From Bacteroidales bacterium (GTDB lineage Bacteria; Bacteroidota; Bacteroidia; Bacteroidales; GCA-2748055): DNA of 34,990 nt. The notes below the pieces were generated by a model. It was not told the origin of the DNA. It was given only the letters and a program-made list of their open reading frames with translations, and ran no database searches. Position numbers and translations under genes: made by a program. The stretch covers positions 85,508-120,497 of the forward strand of contig JAIPBT010000005.1 in NCBI GenBank assembly GCA_021738565.1, written 5' to 3'. Shown here piece after piece: positions 16,863 through 23,398 of this stretch (position 1 is its first letter; each line of letters starts with the position of its first letter).

Positions 16863-17390
16863 ATGAAAAATTTAGTAATAATTTCAGGTATAGTTGTAGC
16901 ATTATTGGTTTTGTTTACAGCTTGTGAAAAAGGAGAAACCAATGAACCAGAACTTGAAGGTGTCTACCAAGGCACTCTGACAAGTGTAACCAAAAAAAGT
17001 GACAATGGAATTTCAGATCAGATTGATGCTACTTCTGAAATCTCCATCACCGGTGAAAATGAGATCCAGGTGCATTGTTATGCGGATGGTTTCGATACCA
17101 CCTATATAATGAATTATTATCAGCACTACGAAAGCGTTTTTGTATGTAATACGGGATCCTTCTTTGAAGAGATATACGGACACATGCTGGGTGCCGGGCA
17201 CATGGGTGGAATGATGGATGACATGCACGATGGTGAAACCGAATGGATGCATCACATGGATGAGGAACATGATGAAGATGATGAACATTTTGGCGGTTTT
17301 GATATGGCCAATAACAGCTTTTCGTATACTTTTCAAATGAACAGGAATGATTCCTCGGATGATTTACATTTTCAAGGTATAAAACAGTAA
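16863..17390 (+). CDS. Met/His-rich putative lipoprotein
   Basis: A 175-residue protein starting with a signal peptide and lipobox-like LFTAC (Cys21), so probably anchored in the envelope. A small beta-rich part follows (GVYQGTLTSVTKK, ISITGENEIQVHCYADGF). Then comes a Met/His/Asp stretch at about 108-145 (HMLGAGHMGGMMDDMHDG, WMHHMDEEHDEDDEHFGG) suited to binding copper or silver. No family recognised. It starts 22 nt after copA and precedes the multicopper oxidase, so a periplasmic copper buffer is a fair guess (inference). AT-richer than the Cus genes. Confidence 0.75.
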   Translation: MKNLVIISGIVVALLVLFTACEKGETNEPELEGVYQGTLTSVTKKSDNGISDQIDATSEISITGENEIQVHCYADGFDTTYIMNYYQHYESVFVCNTGSFFEEIYGHMLGAGHMGGMMDDMHDGETEWMHHMDEEHDEDDEHFGGFDMANNSFSYTFQMNRNDSSDDLHFQGIKQ

Positions 17391-17396
17391 TTTTTA

Positions 17397-17456
17397 AGGT
17401 TACTTCGAAAAGGCACTACTTGCTAAAAATGCAGGATGGACTTTTCGGAGTGACCT
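17397..17456 (+). repeat. Long RNA hairpin between lipoprotein and oxidase genes
   Basis: Arms 17397-17412 and 17441-17456 pair over 16 positions (AGGTTACTTCGAAAAG with CTTTTCGGAGTGACCT). The only two departures from Watson-Crick are G-U wobbles, so pairing holds in RNA. The loop is 28 nt. No T-run follows on either strand, so it is not a standard terminator. It may be an mRNA-stability or attenuation element, or a mobile intergenic repeat. Confidence 0.55.
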
Positions 17457-17503
17457 CATAAATTCATGCGGCGTAAACTCATAAAAGGAAACGGAGTCAT
17501 AAT

Positions 17504-19297
17504 ATGAAATATGGCATTATCACAGGTATAAGCACATTATTCATTTCACAAATCATTTTTGCCCAAATGGGCACAAACGGCGATGACAGAAATGAAGAAG
17601 GAAGGCCTGTTAAGGAATATAATCTTACCATTGAACAAAATGCAATGACACTTGGTGGTGTTTCAGCAAAAGCTATGACCATAAATGGAAGCATTCCAGG
17701 TCCTGTGCTTGAGTTTAATGAAGGATACCTTGCTATAATTAACGTGACCAATAAAATGGATGAAGAAACCTCGGTGCATTGGCACGGGCTAATTCTTCCA
17801 AACTTTTATGATGGAGTTCCCTATTTGAATACACCCCCTATTAAACCGGGAGAAACATTTGAATACAGAATACCTATCAACCAATCTGGAACATATTGGT
17901 ACCACTCACATACCATGTTACAGGAACAAAAAGGGGTGTATGGTTCTATTGTGATTCAACCCAAAGAGAAAACCCTGGAATATGACAAAGATTTGGTAGT
18001 GGTTTTATCAGACTGGACCAACGAAAAACCGATGAATGTGTTGCGAAACCTAAAAAGAGGTAACGAGTGGTATCAAATTAAAAAAGGGACAGCAGTTCCT
18101 TTGAGCAGGGTTATTGCGCAAGGAGGATTTGGTGCACAGCTTAAAATGTGGCGCGACCGGATGGAAGGGGCAGACATTGCAGATATTTATTACCCGGCCT
18201 TTTTAAGTAATGGGAAGCAGCTTGCCGAATATCCTGATTTTAATCCGGGTGAAAAAGTCAGGCTGCGGTTTGTAAATGCTTCTGCCTCTACTTATTATTG
18301 GATGGATTTTGGCGCAGGAAATCCAATAGTGGTAGCAAGCGATGGAGTTGATGTCCAACCTGCACACAAAAATAGATTTCTCTTTGCCATTGCCGAAACC
18401 TATGATATTATTGTGACCATTCCGGAAGGCAAACTCGAAATTATTGCCACAGCACAGGATGGCTCCGGGTATACGGCCATTCACCTGGGTAGTGGAAAAT
18501 TATTTCCAGCAAAAGTAATCGATAAACCGGATAAAGTTGAAATGATGAAACAAATGGCAGATATGGACATGAAAATGGGCGCCCCTGCTTTAATAGGTAA
18601 TAAAAAGAAGAAAACACCGGAATTCCTGATGAATAGATATGGCATGAAAATGAACATGGACAAGGATGATGGGAATATGGATAATAATAAAGAGGGGATT
18701 ATGCCATTGGGTGATGAGGTGAACATGGGACGCATGAATCATAATACAATCAAGGAGCAAGACACCAACGGTGATTTTACTTACAATGAGCGCAAAACGT
18801 ATTTTAATTACAATTTCCTTAAAGCAACAGAAAAAACAACTTATAATCCGGATATACCGGTAAATGAAATGCTCTTAAACCTTACCGGAAATATGAACCG
18901 TTACGTGTGGAGTTTAAACGGTACACCTCTTTCAGAAGCTGACAAAATAAAAATCAAAGGCGGAGAAATCACCCGGATTACACTGAACAATCTAACAATG
19001 ATGCATCACCCGATGCACCTTCACGGCCATTATTTCCGGGTTGTCAATGAAAATGGAGAACGTTCTCCGTTAAAGCATACCGTAAATGTACCACCAATGC
19101 AAAAAGTAACCATCGAGTTTTACAATGAAGAATATGGCGATTGGTTTTTCCATTGTCACATTCTTTACCATTTGAGGGCGGTATGGCCCGGGTATTCAGT
19201 TATGATACACCCAGGGATGAACGAATGGAAGATTTCCCCGTACAAGAGCTTATTAATGAAACTGACCACTTTTATTTTTGGGGTTTGGCTGAATTAG
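17504..19297 (+). CDS. Multicopper oxidase (CopA-type), frameshifted at its 3' end
   Basis: A periplasmic laccase/CueO-like oxidase expected to oxidise Cu(I) to Cu(II). Signal peptide 1-20. Copper motifs: HWHG (92-95), YWYHSHT (131-137), HHPMHLHGH (501-509) and HCHILYH (550-556). A Met-rich insert, about 347-410 (MKQMADMDMKMG, YGMKMNMDKDD), resembles those of copper-tolerance oxidases. After HCHILYHLRA the frame reads 38 unrelated residues (VWPGYSV... to 19297) instead of the expected Gly-Met. The -1 frame continues GMARVFSYDTP at 19180-19183 and leads into a CopB-like barrel. One base is missing in GAGGGCGGTATGG (19175-19186) relative to an intact gene. As read, the axial type-1 Met is lost. 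The intact product would be 765 residues, an oxidase-barrel fusion. Deletion, sequencing error or recoding are all possible. Confidence 0.88.
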   Translation: MKYGIITGISTLFISQIIFAQMGTNGDDRNEEGRPVKEYNLTIEQNAMTLGGVSAKAMTINGSIPGPVLEFNEGYLAIINVTNKMDEETSVHWHGLILPNFYDGVPYLNTPPIKPGETFEYRIPINQSGTYWYHSHTMLQEQKGVYGSIVIQPKEKTLEYDKDLVVVLSDWTNEKPMNVLRNLKRGNEWYQIKKGTAVPLSRVIAQGGFGAQLKMWRDRMEGADIADIYYPAFLSNGKQLAEYPDFNPGEKVRLRFVNASASTYYWMDFGAGNPIVVASDGVDVQPAHKNRFLFAIAETYDIIVTIPEGKLEIIATAQDGSGYTAIHLGSGKLFPAKVIDKPDKVEMMKQMADMDMKMGAPALIGNKKKKTPEFLMNRYGMKMNMDKDDGNMDNNKEGIMPLGDEVNMGRMNHNTIKEQDTNGDFTYNERKTYFNYNFLKATEKTTYNPDIPVNEMLLNLTGNMNRYVWSLNGTPLSEADKIKIKGGEITRITLNNLTMMHHPMHLHGHYFRVVNENGERSPLKHTVNVPPMQKVTIEFYNEEYGDWFFHCHILYHLRAVWPGYSVMIHPGMNEWKISPYKSLLMKLTTFIFGVWLN

Positions 19298-19800
19298 GTT
19301 CCAATTTCTCTGAATTGAGGCTTACATCCAGCAATATTCGTAATGAATTTAACTTACGTGTAGAAACTGATTATAGCCGGAATTCAGAAGTTGAGCTTAG
19401 CTATGACCGATATTTGAACGACTGGGTACGAATTTATGCAGGTATCAATACTGAAAATGAAATTCCCGACTCTTACGATGAATTTAACACTGTTGGGGTG
19501 GCAGGTGTAAAGTATTTCACACCTTACATGTTCAATGTTGATGTGAGTATAGACCATCAACTTCGTCCCAGAGTTCGTTTTGATAAAGAAATTCTATTGT
19601 TCCCGCGGTTTTTCTTGGAAGGAGAATACGAATATCGGGCAGACTTTGGTTGGGTCAATGATTTAGAGGGCAACACAAGTTATGAAGGAGAAGATGAATG
19701 GCTCATTAGGGTTTCCTATATATTATCCCGTAATTTTTCCATCCAGGCTAATTACAATAACCAGTATGGTTGGGGTGGAGGCTTAACTGTCAGGTTTTAA
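19183..19800 (+). pseudogene. CopB-like outer-membrane barrel, detached half of the oxidase gene
   Basis: An open frame in the -1 phase of the multicopper oxidase. It opens with GMARVFSYDTP, the normal end of an oxidase T1 site, then a short linker and about 180 residues of alternating barrel strands (FYFWGLAELGSNFSELRLT, NLRVETDYSRNSEVELSYDRY, WVRIYAGINTE) ending in Phe (GGGLTVRF), as outer-membrane barrels do. The content resembles copper-resistance protein B (CopB, PF05275), although shorter. No convincing start of its own: it has no signal peptide, so as a separate protein it could not reach the outer membrane. I therefore treat it as the 3' half of a split gene, expressed only if the frame is restored. 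Confidence 0.7.
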
Positions 19801-19877
19801 TAAAAAATCAGGGTATAATTTCAGACATGAAAATCTGTGAATACTATAAAATCCTTGAAAAATTGTGTAACACATAA

Positions 19878-19905
19878 CAGATTAATTATCACGTTATTTG
19901 TATAA
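19878..19905 (+). promoter_or_regulatory. Promoter of the Spy-like gene with shared core, copy 3
   Basis: GTTATTTG (7 of 8 to TAnnTTTG) runs into TTTGTATAA at 19897-19905, 19 nt before the start at 19925. CAGAT at 19878-19882 has the same 14-nt spacing as in copy 2. Just upstream is TGTGTAACACA (19864-19874), a perfect 5-1-5 palindrome. Confidence 0.45.
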
Positions 19906-19924
19906 TGATTTAAAATTAAAGAAG

Positions 19925-20545
19925 ATGAAAAAATTAGTAATTATCGTAACAGCCCTTCTATTTTCGATAGGGTACACAGCAAACGCTCAAATGGGGCAAG
20001 AACAAGACAATAATCAAAGTCAACAACAAGACATGATGATGCAAAAAAGCGGCATGATGCAGGGCATGATGGGAACCGGTATGTGCCCGATGTGCGGACA
20101 AATGATGGGCCAAAATATGCCTATGAAAAAATATGGCATGATGGTGAATCACCTGCCCAACATGCAGCAACAACTTTCACTGAGCGATGAACAGGTGGAA
20201 ACACTTCTCGATTTACAGACTGAATTTAAAAAGCAGCAAATCGATTACCAGGCAGAATTGCGCAAAAAACAAATGAAGCTTAAAAGCCTGCTGGCTGACA
20301 ACGCTTCGGCAAGCCAAATAAAAACCCAGATGCAAGCCTGTTCTGAAACCAAAATCAATATGAAAGTGGCAGCTTATGAAACAGCAGGTAAAATGAAAGC
20401 CGTCCTCAACAGCGACCAAAAAGAACAACTTAAAAACAATATGATGCAAGGTGGCGGAATGATGAAGGGCGGAATGATGAACCAGGGCCGGGGTGGAATG
20501 ATGCAACACCGTGGCGGCATGATGCAAAATCAAAATAACCTATAA
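19925..20545 (+). CDS. Met-rich periplasmic Spy/CpxP-like metal-resistance protein
   Basis: A 206-residue exported protein: signal peptide MKKLVIIVTALLFSIGYTANAQ, then Met/Gln-rich runs (QDMMMQKSGMMQGMMG, a CPMCGQMM site, NMPMKKYGMM). A helical core at about 78-170 follows (LPNMQQQLSLSDEQVETLLDL, then three helices) with the layout of Spy/CpxP/CnrX-like proteins. The tail has Met-Gly repeats (GGGMMKGGMMNQGRGGMMQ). Many Met-x-x-Met pairs suit Cu(I)/Ag(I) binding in the periplasm. Start set at ATG 19925 rather than 19898, because it gives a clean signal peptide right after AAGAAG. It is 16 nt before the second SHOCT gene. I infer a copper buffer or sensor-chaperone role. Confidence 0.82.
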   Translation: MKKLVIIVTALLFSIGYTANAQMGQEQDNNQSQQQDMMMQKSGMMQGMMGTGMCPMCGQMMGQNMPMKKYGMMVNHLPNMQQQLSLSDEQVETLLDLQTEFKKQQIDYQAELRKKQMKLKSLLADNASASQIKTQMQACSETKINMKVAAYETAGKMKAVLNSDQKEQLKNNMMQGGGMMKGGMMNQGRGGMMQHRGGMMQNQNNL

Positions 20546-20561
20546 AAGAAAGGAGTAAATT

Positions 20562-20786
20562 ATGATGGGAGGATTTGGAGGACATGGCTGGGGAATGGGC
20601 TGGTGGTGGATCATCGGCCTCATTATCGTTATTGCTGTTATTTGGTTCGTTGTGAAATCAATGAACCAGAATACCGGTTCCACTCAAAGTCCCGGAAAAT
20701 CGGCAATCGACATATTAAAAGAACGATATGCCCGTGGCGAAATCGATAAGCAAGAGTTTGAAGAACTTAAAAAGGATTTAATGTAA
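20562..20786 (+). CDS. SHOCT-domain small membrane protein, copy 2
   Basis: A 74-residue protein, paralogue of the one at 14072: a Gly/Trp-rich start (MMGGFGGHGWGMGWWW), one membrane segment (about 14-33), and the SHOCT motif AIDILKERYARGEIDKQEFEELKKDL. The Shine-Dalgarno region AAAGAAAGGAGTA is nearly identical to that of copy 1. Stop and next start are 5 nt apart, so DUF302 is coupled to it. The two copies bracket the AT-richer copper block. Confidence 0.82.
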   Translation: MMGGFGGHGWGMGWWWIIGLIIVIAVIWFVVKSMNQNTGSTQSPGKSAIDILKERYARGEIDKQEFEELKKDLM

Positions 20787-20791
20787 ATATT

Positions 20792-21178
20792 ATGAAATAT
20801 TATATCGAAAAAACGACAAACTATCCGTTTGACGAAGCCGTTGAAAAGGTGACAGAAGAATTGAAAAAAGAAGGTTTTGGCGTACTGTCAGAAATAAATA
20901 TCCACGAAAAGCTCAAGGAAAAGCTGGATGTGGATTTCAGAAAATACAGGATTCTTGGCGCGTGTAACCCGCCAAATGCCTATAAAGCCCTTCAGCATGA
21001 GAACAAAATAGGTACCATGTTACCCTGCAACGTAATTGTGCAGGAACTGGATGAAGGCAAAACAGAAGTTGCAGCTGTTGATCCGGTGGCTTCAATGATG
21101 GCCGCTGAGAATGCTGAACTCGAAAGTATTGCAAAGGAAATCCGCACAAAACTTCAAAAAGTCATCGACACATTGTAA
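20792..21178 (+). CDS. DUF302-domain protein
   Basis: A 128-residue cytosolic-looking protein without a signal peptide. It matches the DUF302 family by ILGACNPPNAYKALQHE (about 53-69) and MLPCNVIVQE (about 75-84), with conserved Cys58 and Cys78. Its biochemical role is unknown. Members often occur in copper and other heavy-metal loci, and the two conserved Cys could bind metal or undergo redox change. It is the last intact gene of the copper island, coupled to SHOCT copy 2, and is followed at 21192 by the remains of a second copy. Confidence 0.85.
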   Translation: MKYYIEKTTNYPFDEAVEKVTEELKKEGFGVLSEINIHEKLKEKLDVDFRKYRILGACNPPNAYKALQHENKIGTMLPCNVIVQELDEGKTEVAAVDPVASMMAAENAELESIAKEIRTKLQKVIDTL

Positions 21179-21191
21179 TCGTAAGATAAAC

Positions 21192-21265
21192 ATGAAGTAT
21201 TAAATTGAAAAAATCACCCATTAATTCTTTCGAAAAAGCCGCTGGAAGAGTTAACAAATTCATCA
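21192..21265 (+). pseudogene. Decayed 5' remnant of a second DUF302 gene
   Basis: ATGAAGTATTAAATTGAAAA aligns base by base with the first codons of the intact DUF302 gene (ATGAAATATTATATCGAAAA at 20792). The similarity continues for about 70 nt with two or three in-frame stops and a frame change. Read across the lesions it gives MKY.IEKITH, then NSFEKAAGRVNKFIRK, a plausible paralogous N-terminus. The rest is gone, replaced by the end of the convergent sulfatase gene. This 21179-21278 gap holds nothing else that I can support. Confidence 0.6.
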
Positions 21266-21278
21266 GAAAACATCAATA

Positions 21279-22871
21279 TCAATCCAACGGTTCAGCTTCA
21301 AAGTCGCCGGGATTGATCCACCCGGTTACATAGTCTTTTATTTCTCCGGCCATGTAGCGGTTGTAAAAATCACGCTGCGCATCGCCGGCGTAAGGGTATT
21401 TATCGAACACATCTCCTTTTCCGAACATGCGCGGATCACCCTGATTTTTCAATTCATTGAATAGTTGGGTTTTTAATTCTTCAGCAATTTTTGAGTATTC
21501 CGGGTCTTTGATCAGGTTGACCAGGCATTCCGGGTCATTTTCAATATTATATAATTCTTCGCTGCCATGTTTGCCAAAGCATAACTGCCAGAAATGGTCA
21601 TCGATCCCTTCCCTTCGCATATTGAGTATGAGGGTTTTTGTCGGACTGCCATCGGTATTCAGGTATCCCGTTTCCGGGTTGCACATAGGCCAGCGGTCGG
21701 GTTTGAAATTGTGGATATAGAGCATGCCGTCCCTGATAATGGAACGTACCGGGTAGCCCACATCATCCGGGCGTCCCACATCATGCCGCTCCTGTCCGAG
21801 CAGCACGTAGTTGCGCTCGGGGATTACCTGTCCGCTTTTTTCAGATGTAAAAAGGGGTACCAGGCTTTTCCCCTGGATGGACTTCATATCCACAGATTCC
21901 TCATCATTAATACCGGCAAGTTCCAGCCAGGTGGGAGCAAAATCAATAAAGCTGACATAGTCCTCAATTACCCTGCCGGGATTTTTTATTCCTTCGGGCC
22001 ACATGATGGCCAGGGGCATGTGGTTGGAGTATTCGTATTGAATGCCCTTGCACCTGGGGAATGGCATCCCGTTGTCTGAAGTAACAAAAATGATCGTGTT
22101 GTCCAGTTCCCCGATCTCTTCCAGGTAAGCGATCATACTGCCGAGGTGGTTATCAAAATGTTCGATCTCAAATGCATAGTCGAGCATATCGGTGCGTACT
22201 GTTTCATTGTCGGGCCAGAATCCCGGCACAAAATCTATCTGGCCGGTACTTTTTCCTCCCTTCTCAATGCCTATTCTGTACTGGTATGCGCGGTGTGGTT
22301 CTATGGCTCCGTACCAGAAAATGAAAGGCTTTCCTTCCGGCTTTTCCTCCATGAACTTCCTGAAGTTTGCTGCATAGTCGACATTGCTGATATGCTTTCC
22401 GGGCGGGGTAAGTTTTACCTGGCTGTAATTCTCACCTGAAAGCAGTCTGTCACCTTCATCCACCGGTTCGATGCCTTTCCCGGTAAAACCGGTAAAATAT
22501 CCAGTGTGCTCTGCAAATGCTTCAAAGACAGATTTGAACTTATCGGGAAAATAACTCACATGGTTCCCCGCCTCTTCAAGCTGCCAGGAATTAAGTCCCG
22601 TGATGATGGAGCTGCGGGAAGGTGCGCATTTTGCATTGGGTGTATAGCAGTTCATGAACAAAAGTCCCTGATCGGCTATCTTATCAAAAGACGGAGTTTT
22701 CACCCAGTTGCACCCGTAAGCCCCCGCATGGGGGAACGACTGGTCGTCGGAGATGGCAAACAGGATATTGGGTGGTGCGGTCTCCATTTTACGTGGATTG
22801 CAGCCGGTAATAAAAATTATGCTGATTGAAGCAGTGAAGAATGCTGTAAATATTATATTGGCCGATCTCAT
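21279..22871 (-). CDS. Sulfatase lipoprotein (family S1, heparan N-sulfatase-like)
   Basis: A 530-residue exported sulfatase. The signal peptide ends in lipobox-like FITGC (Cys24). Metal-binding SDD (41-43) is followed by KCAPSRSS, where Cys82 in CxPxR is the residue converted to formylglycine by the maturase. VTSDNGMPF later supplies the second metal pair. The sequence layout (CAPSRSSIITGLNSWQLEEAGNH) resembles N-sulfoglucosamine sulfohydrolase/S1_8-type enzymes. It should remove sulfate from a glycan in the periplasm or at the cell surface. It is the last gene of the SusC-SusD unit, 77 nt after the small lipoprotein. The exact sulfated substrate cannot be read. No formylglycine-generating enzyme is present in the window. 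Confidence 0.92.
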   Translation of the reverse strand: MRSANIIFTAFFTASISIIFITGCNPRKMETAPPNILFAISDDQSFPHAGAYGCNWVKTPSFDKIADQGLLFMNCYTPNAKCAPSRSSIITGLNSWQLEEAGNHVSYFPDKFKSVFEAFAEHTGYFTGFTGKGIEPVDEGDRLLSGENYSQVKLTPPGKHISNVDYAANFRKFMEEKPEGKPFIFWYGAIEPHRAYQYRIGIEKGGKSTGQIDFVPGFWPDNETVRTDMLDYAFEIEHFDNHLGSMIAYLEEIGELDNTIIFVTSDNGMPFPRCKGIQYEYSNHMPLAIMWPEGIKNPGRVIEDYVSFIDFAPTWLELAGINDEESVDMKSIQGKSLVPLFTSEKSGQVIPERNYVLLGQERHDVGRPDDVGYPVRSIIRDGMLYIHNFKPDRWPMCNPETGYLNTDGSPTKTLILNMRREGIDDHFWQLCFGKHGSEELYNIENDPECLVNLIKDPEYSKIAEELKTQLFNELKNQGDPRMFGKGDVFDKYPYAGDAQRDFYNRYMAGEIKDYVTGWINPGDFEAEPLD

Positions 22872-22948
22872 GGAAAAGGTTTTTGTTTACGTAAAAAACA
22901 GGAATATTCTCATATGCCTCTAAATCGATTACCTCCCTGATTTTCTTA

Positions 22949-23380
22949 TTACTCTGCCGGCGGAGCCTGGACCTCGACTTCAAGTTTTTCAACGACCTGT
23001 TCAACCACATCTCCCAATTCACCGATATTTGAAAGGATCAGGTACACTGAATAGGACCCCGGTTCAGCGTAACGCCTGTTTCTGGTTGCTGTATAATATT
23101 CCAGGTCATCATCATATTCCAGGTTCAGGACCGCACCTGTATTTTCAGGGTCGGGATCTACCAGGTGCTGATCATAATCACTGTCTGATTCCCCGTACCA
23201 GATAACAGCATGTTCAGCTTTTGCCTCAATGGTAAATGTAGTGGTCGTTCCGGCAATGGCGGGAAGCGGTTCATAGGTAAAGGAAATAAGTTCCGGAACC
23301 TCGGTCCTGAATTGTTCTTCACAGGAGGTAAATGATGCCAGGAATAAGATTAGTATTGATATTATAAAGATCTTTTTCAT
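22949..23380 (-). CDS. Small surface lipoprotein of the SusCD operon
   Basis: A 143-residue lipoprotein with lipobox SFTSC (Cys20). The body is a single beta-sandwich-like domain (PELISFTYEPLPAIAGTTTTF, EHAVIWYGESDSDY, YTATRNRRYAEPGSYSVYLIL) similar in pattern to PKD/Ig-like modules found in surface glycan-binding proteins. It sits 18 nt after the SusD gene, the place where SusE/SusF-type or other binding lipoproteins occur. I infer a glycan-binding helper role. No specific family recognised. Confidence 0.72.
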   Translation of the reverse strand: MKKIFIISILILFLASFTSCEEQFRTEVPELISFTYEPLPAIAGTTTTFTIEAKAEHAVIWYGESDSDYDQHLVDPDPENTGAVLNLEYDDDLEYYTATRNRRYAEPGSYSVYLILSNIGELGDVVEQVVEKLEVEVQAPPAE

Positions 23381-23398
23381 CGCTATATTTTTAAGGTA

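Noticed and set aside
19168-19190. Programmed -1 frameshift site in the oxidase gene
   Set aside because: The local sequence TTTGAGGGCGGTATGG contains no X-XXY-YYZ slippery heptamer and no evident downstream stem. A one-base deletion or read error is simpler, though recoding is not excluded.
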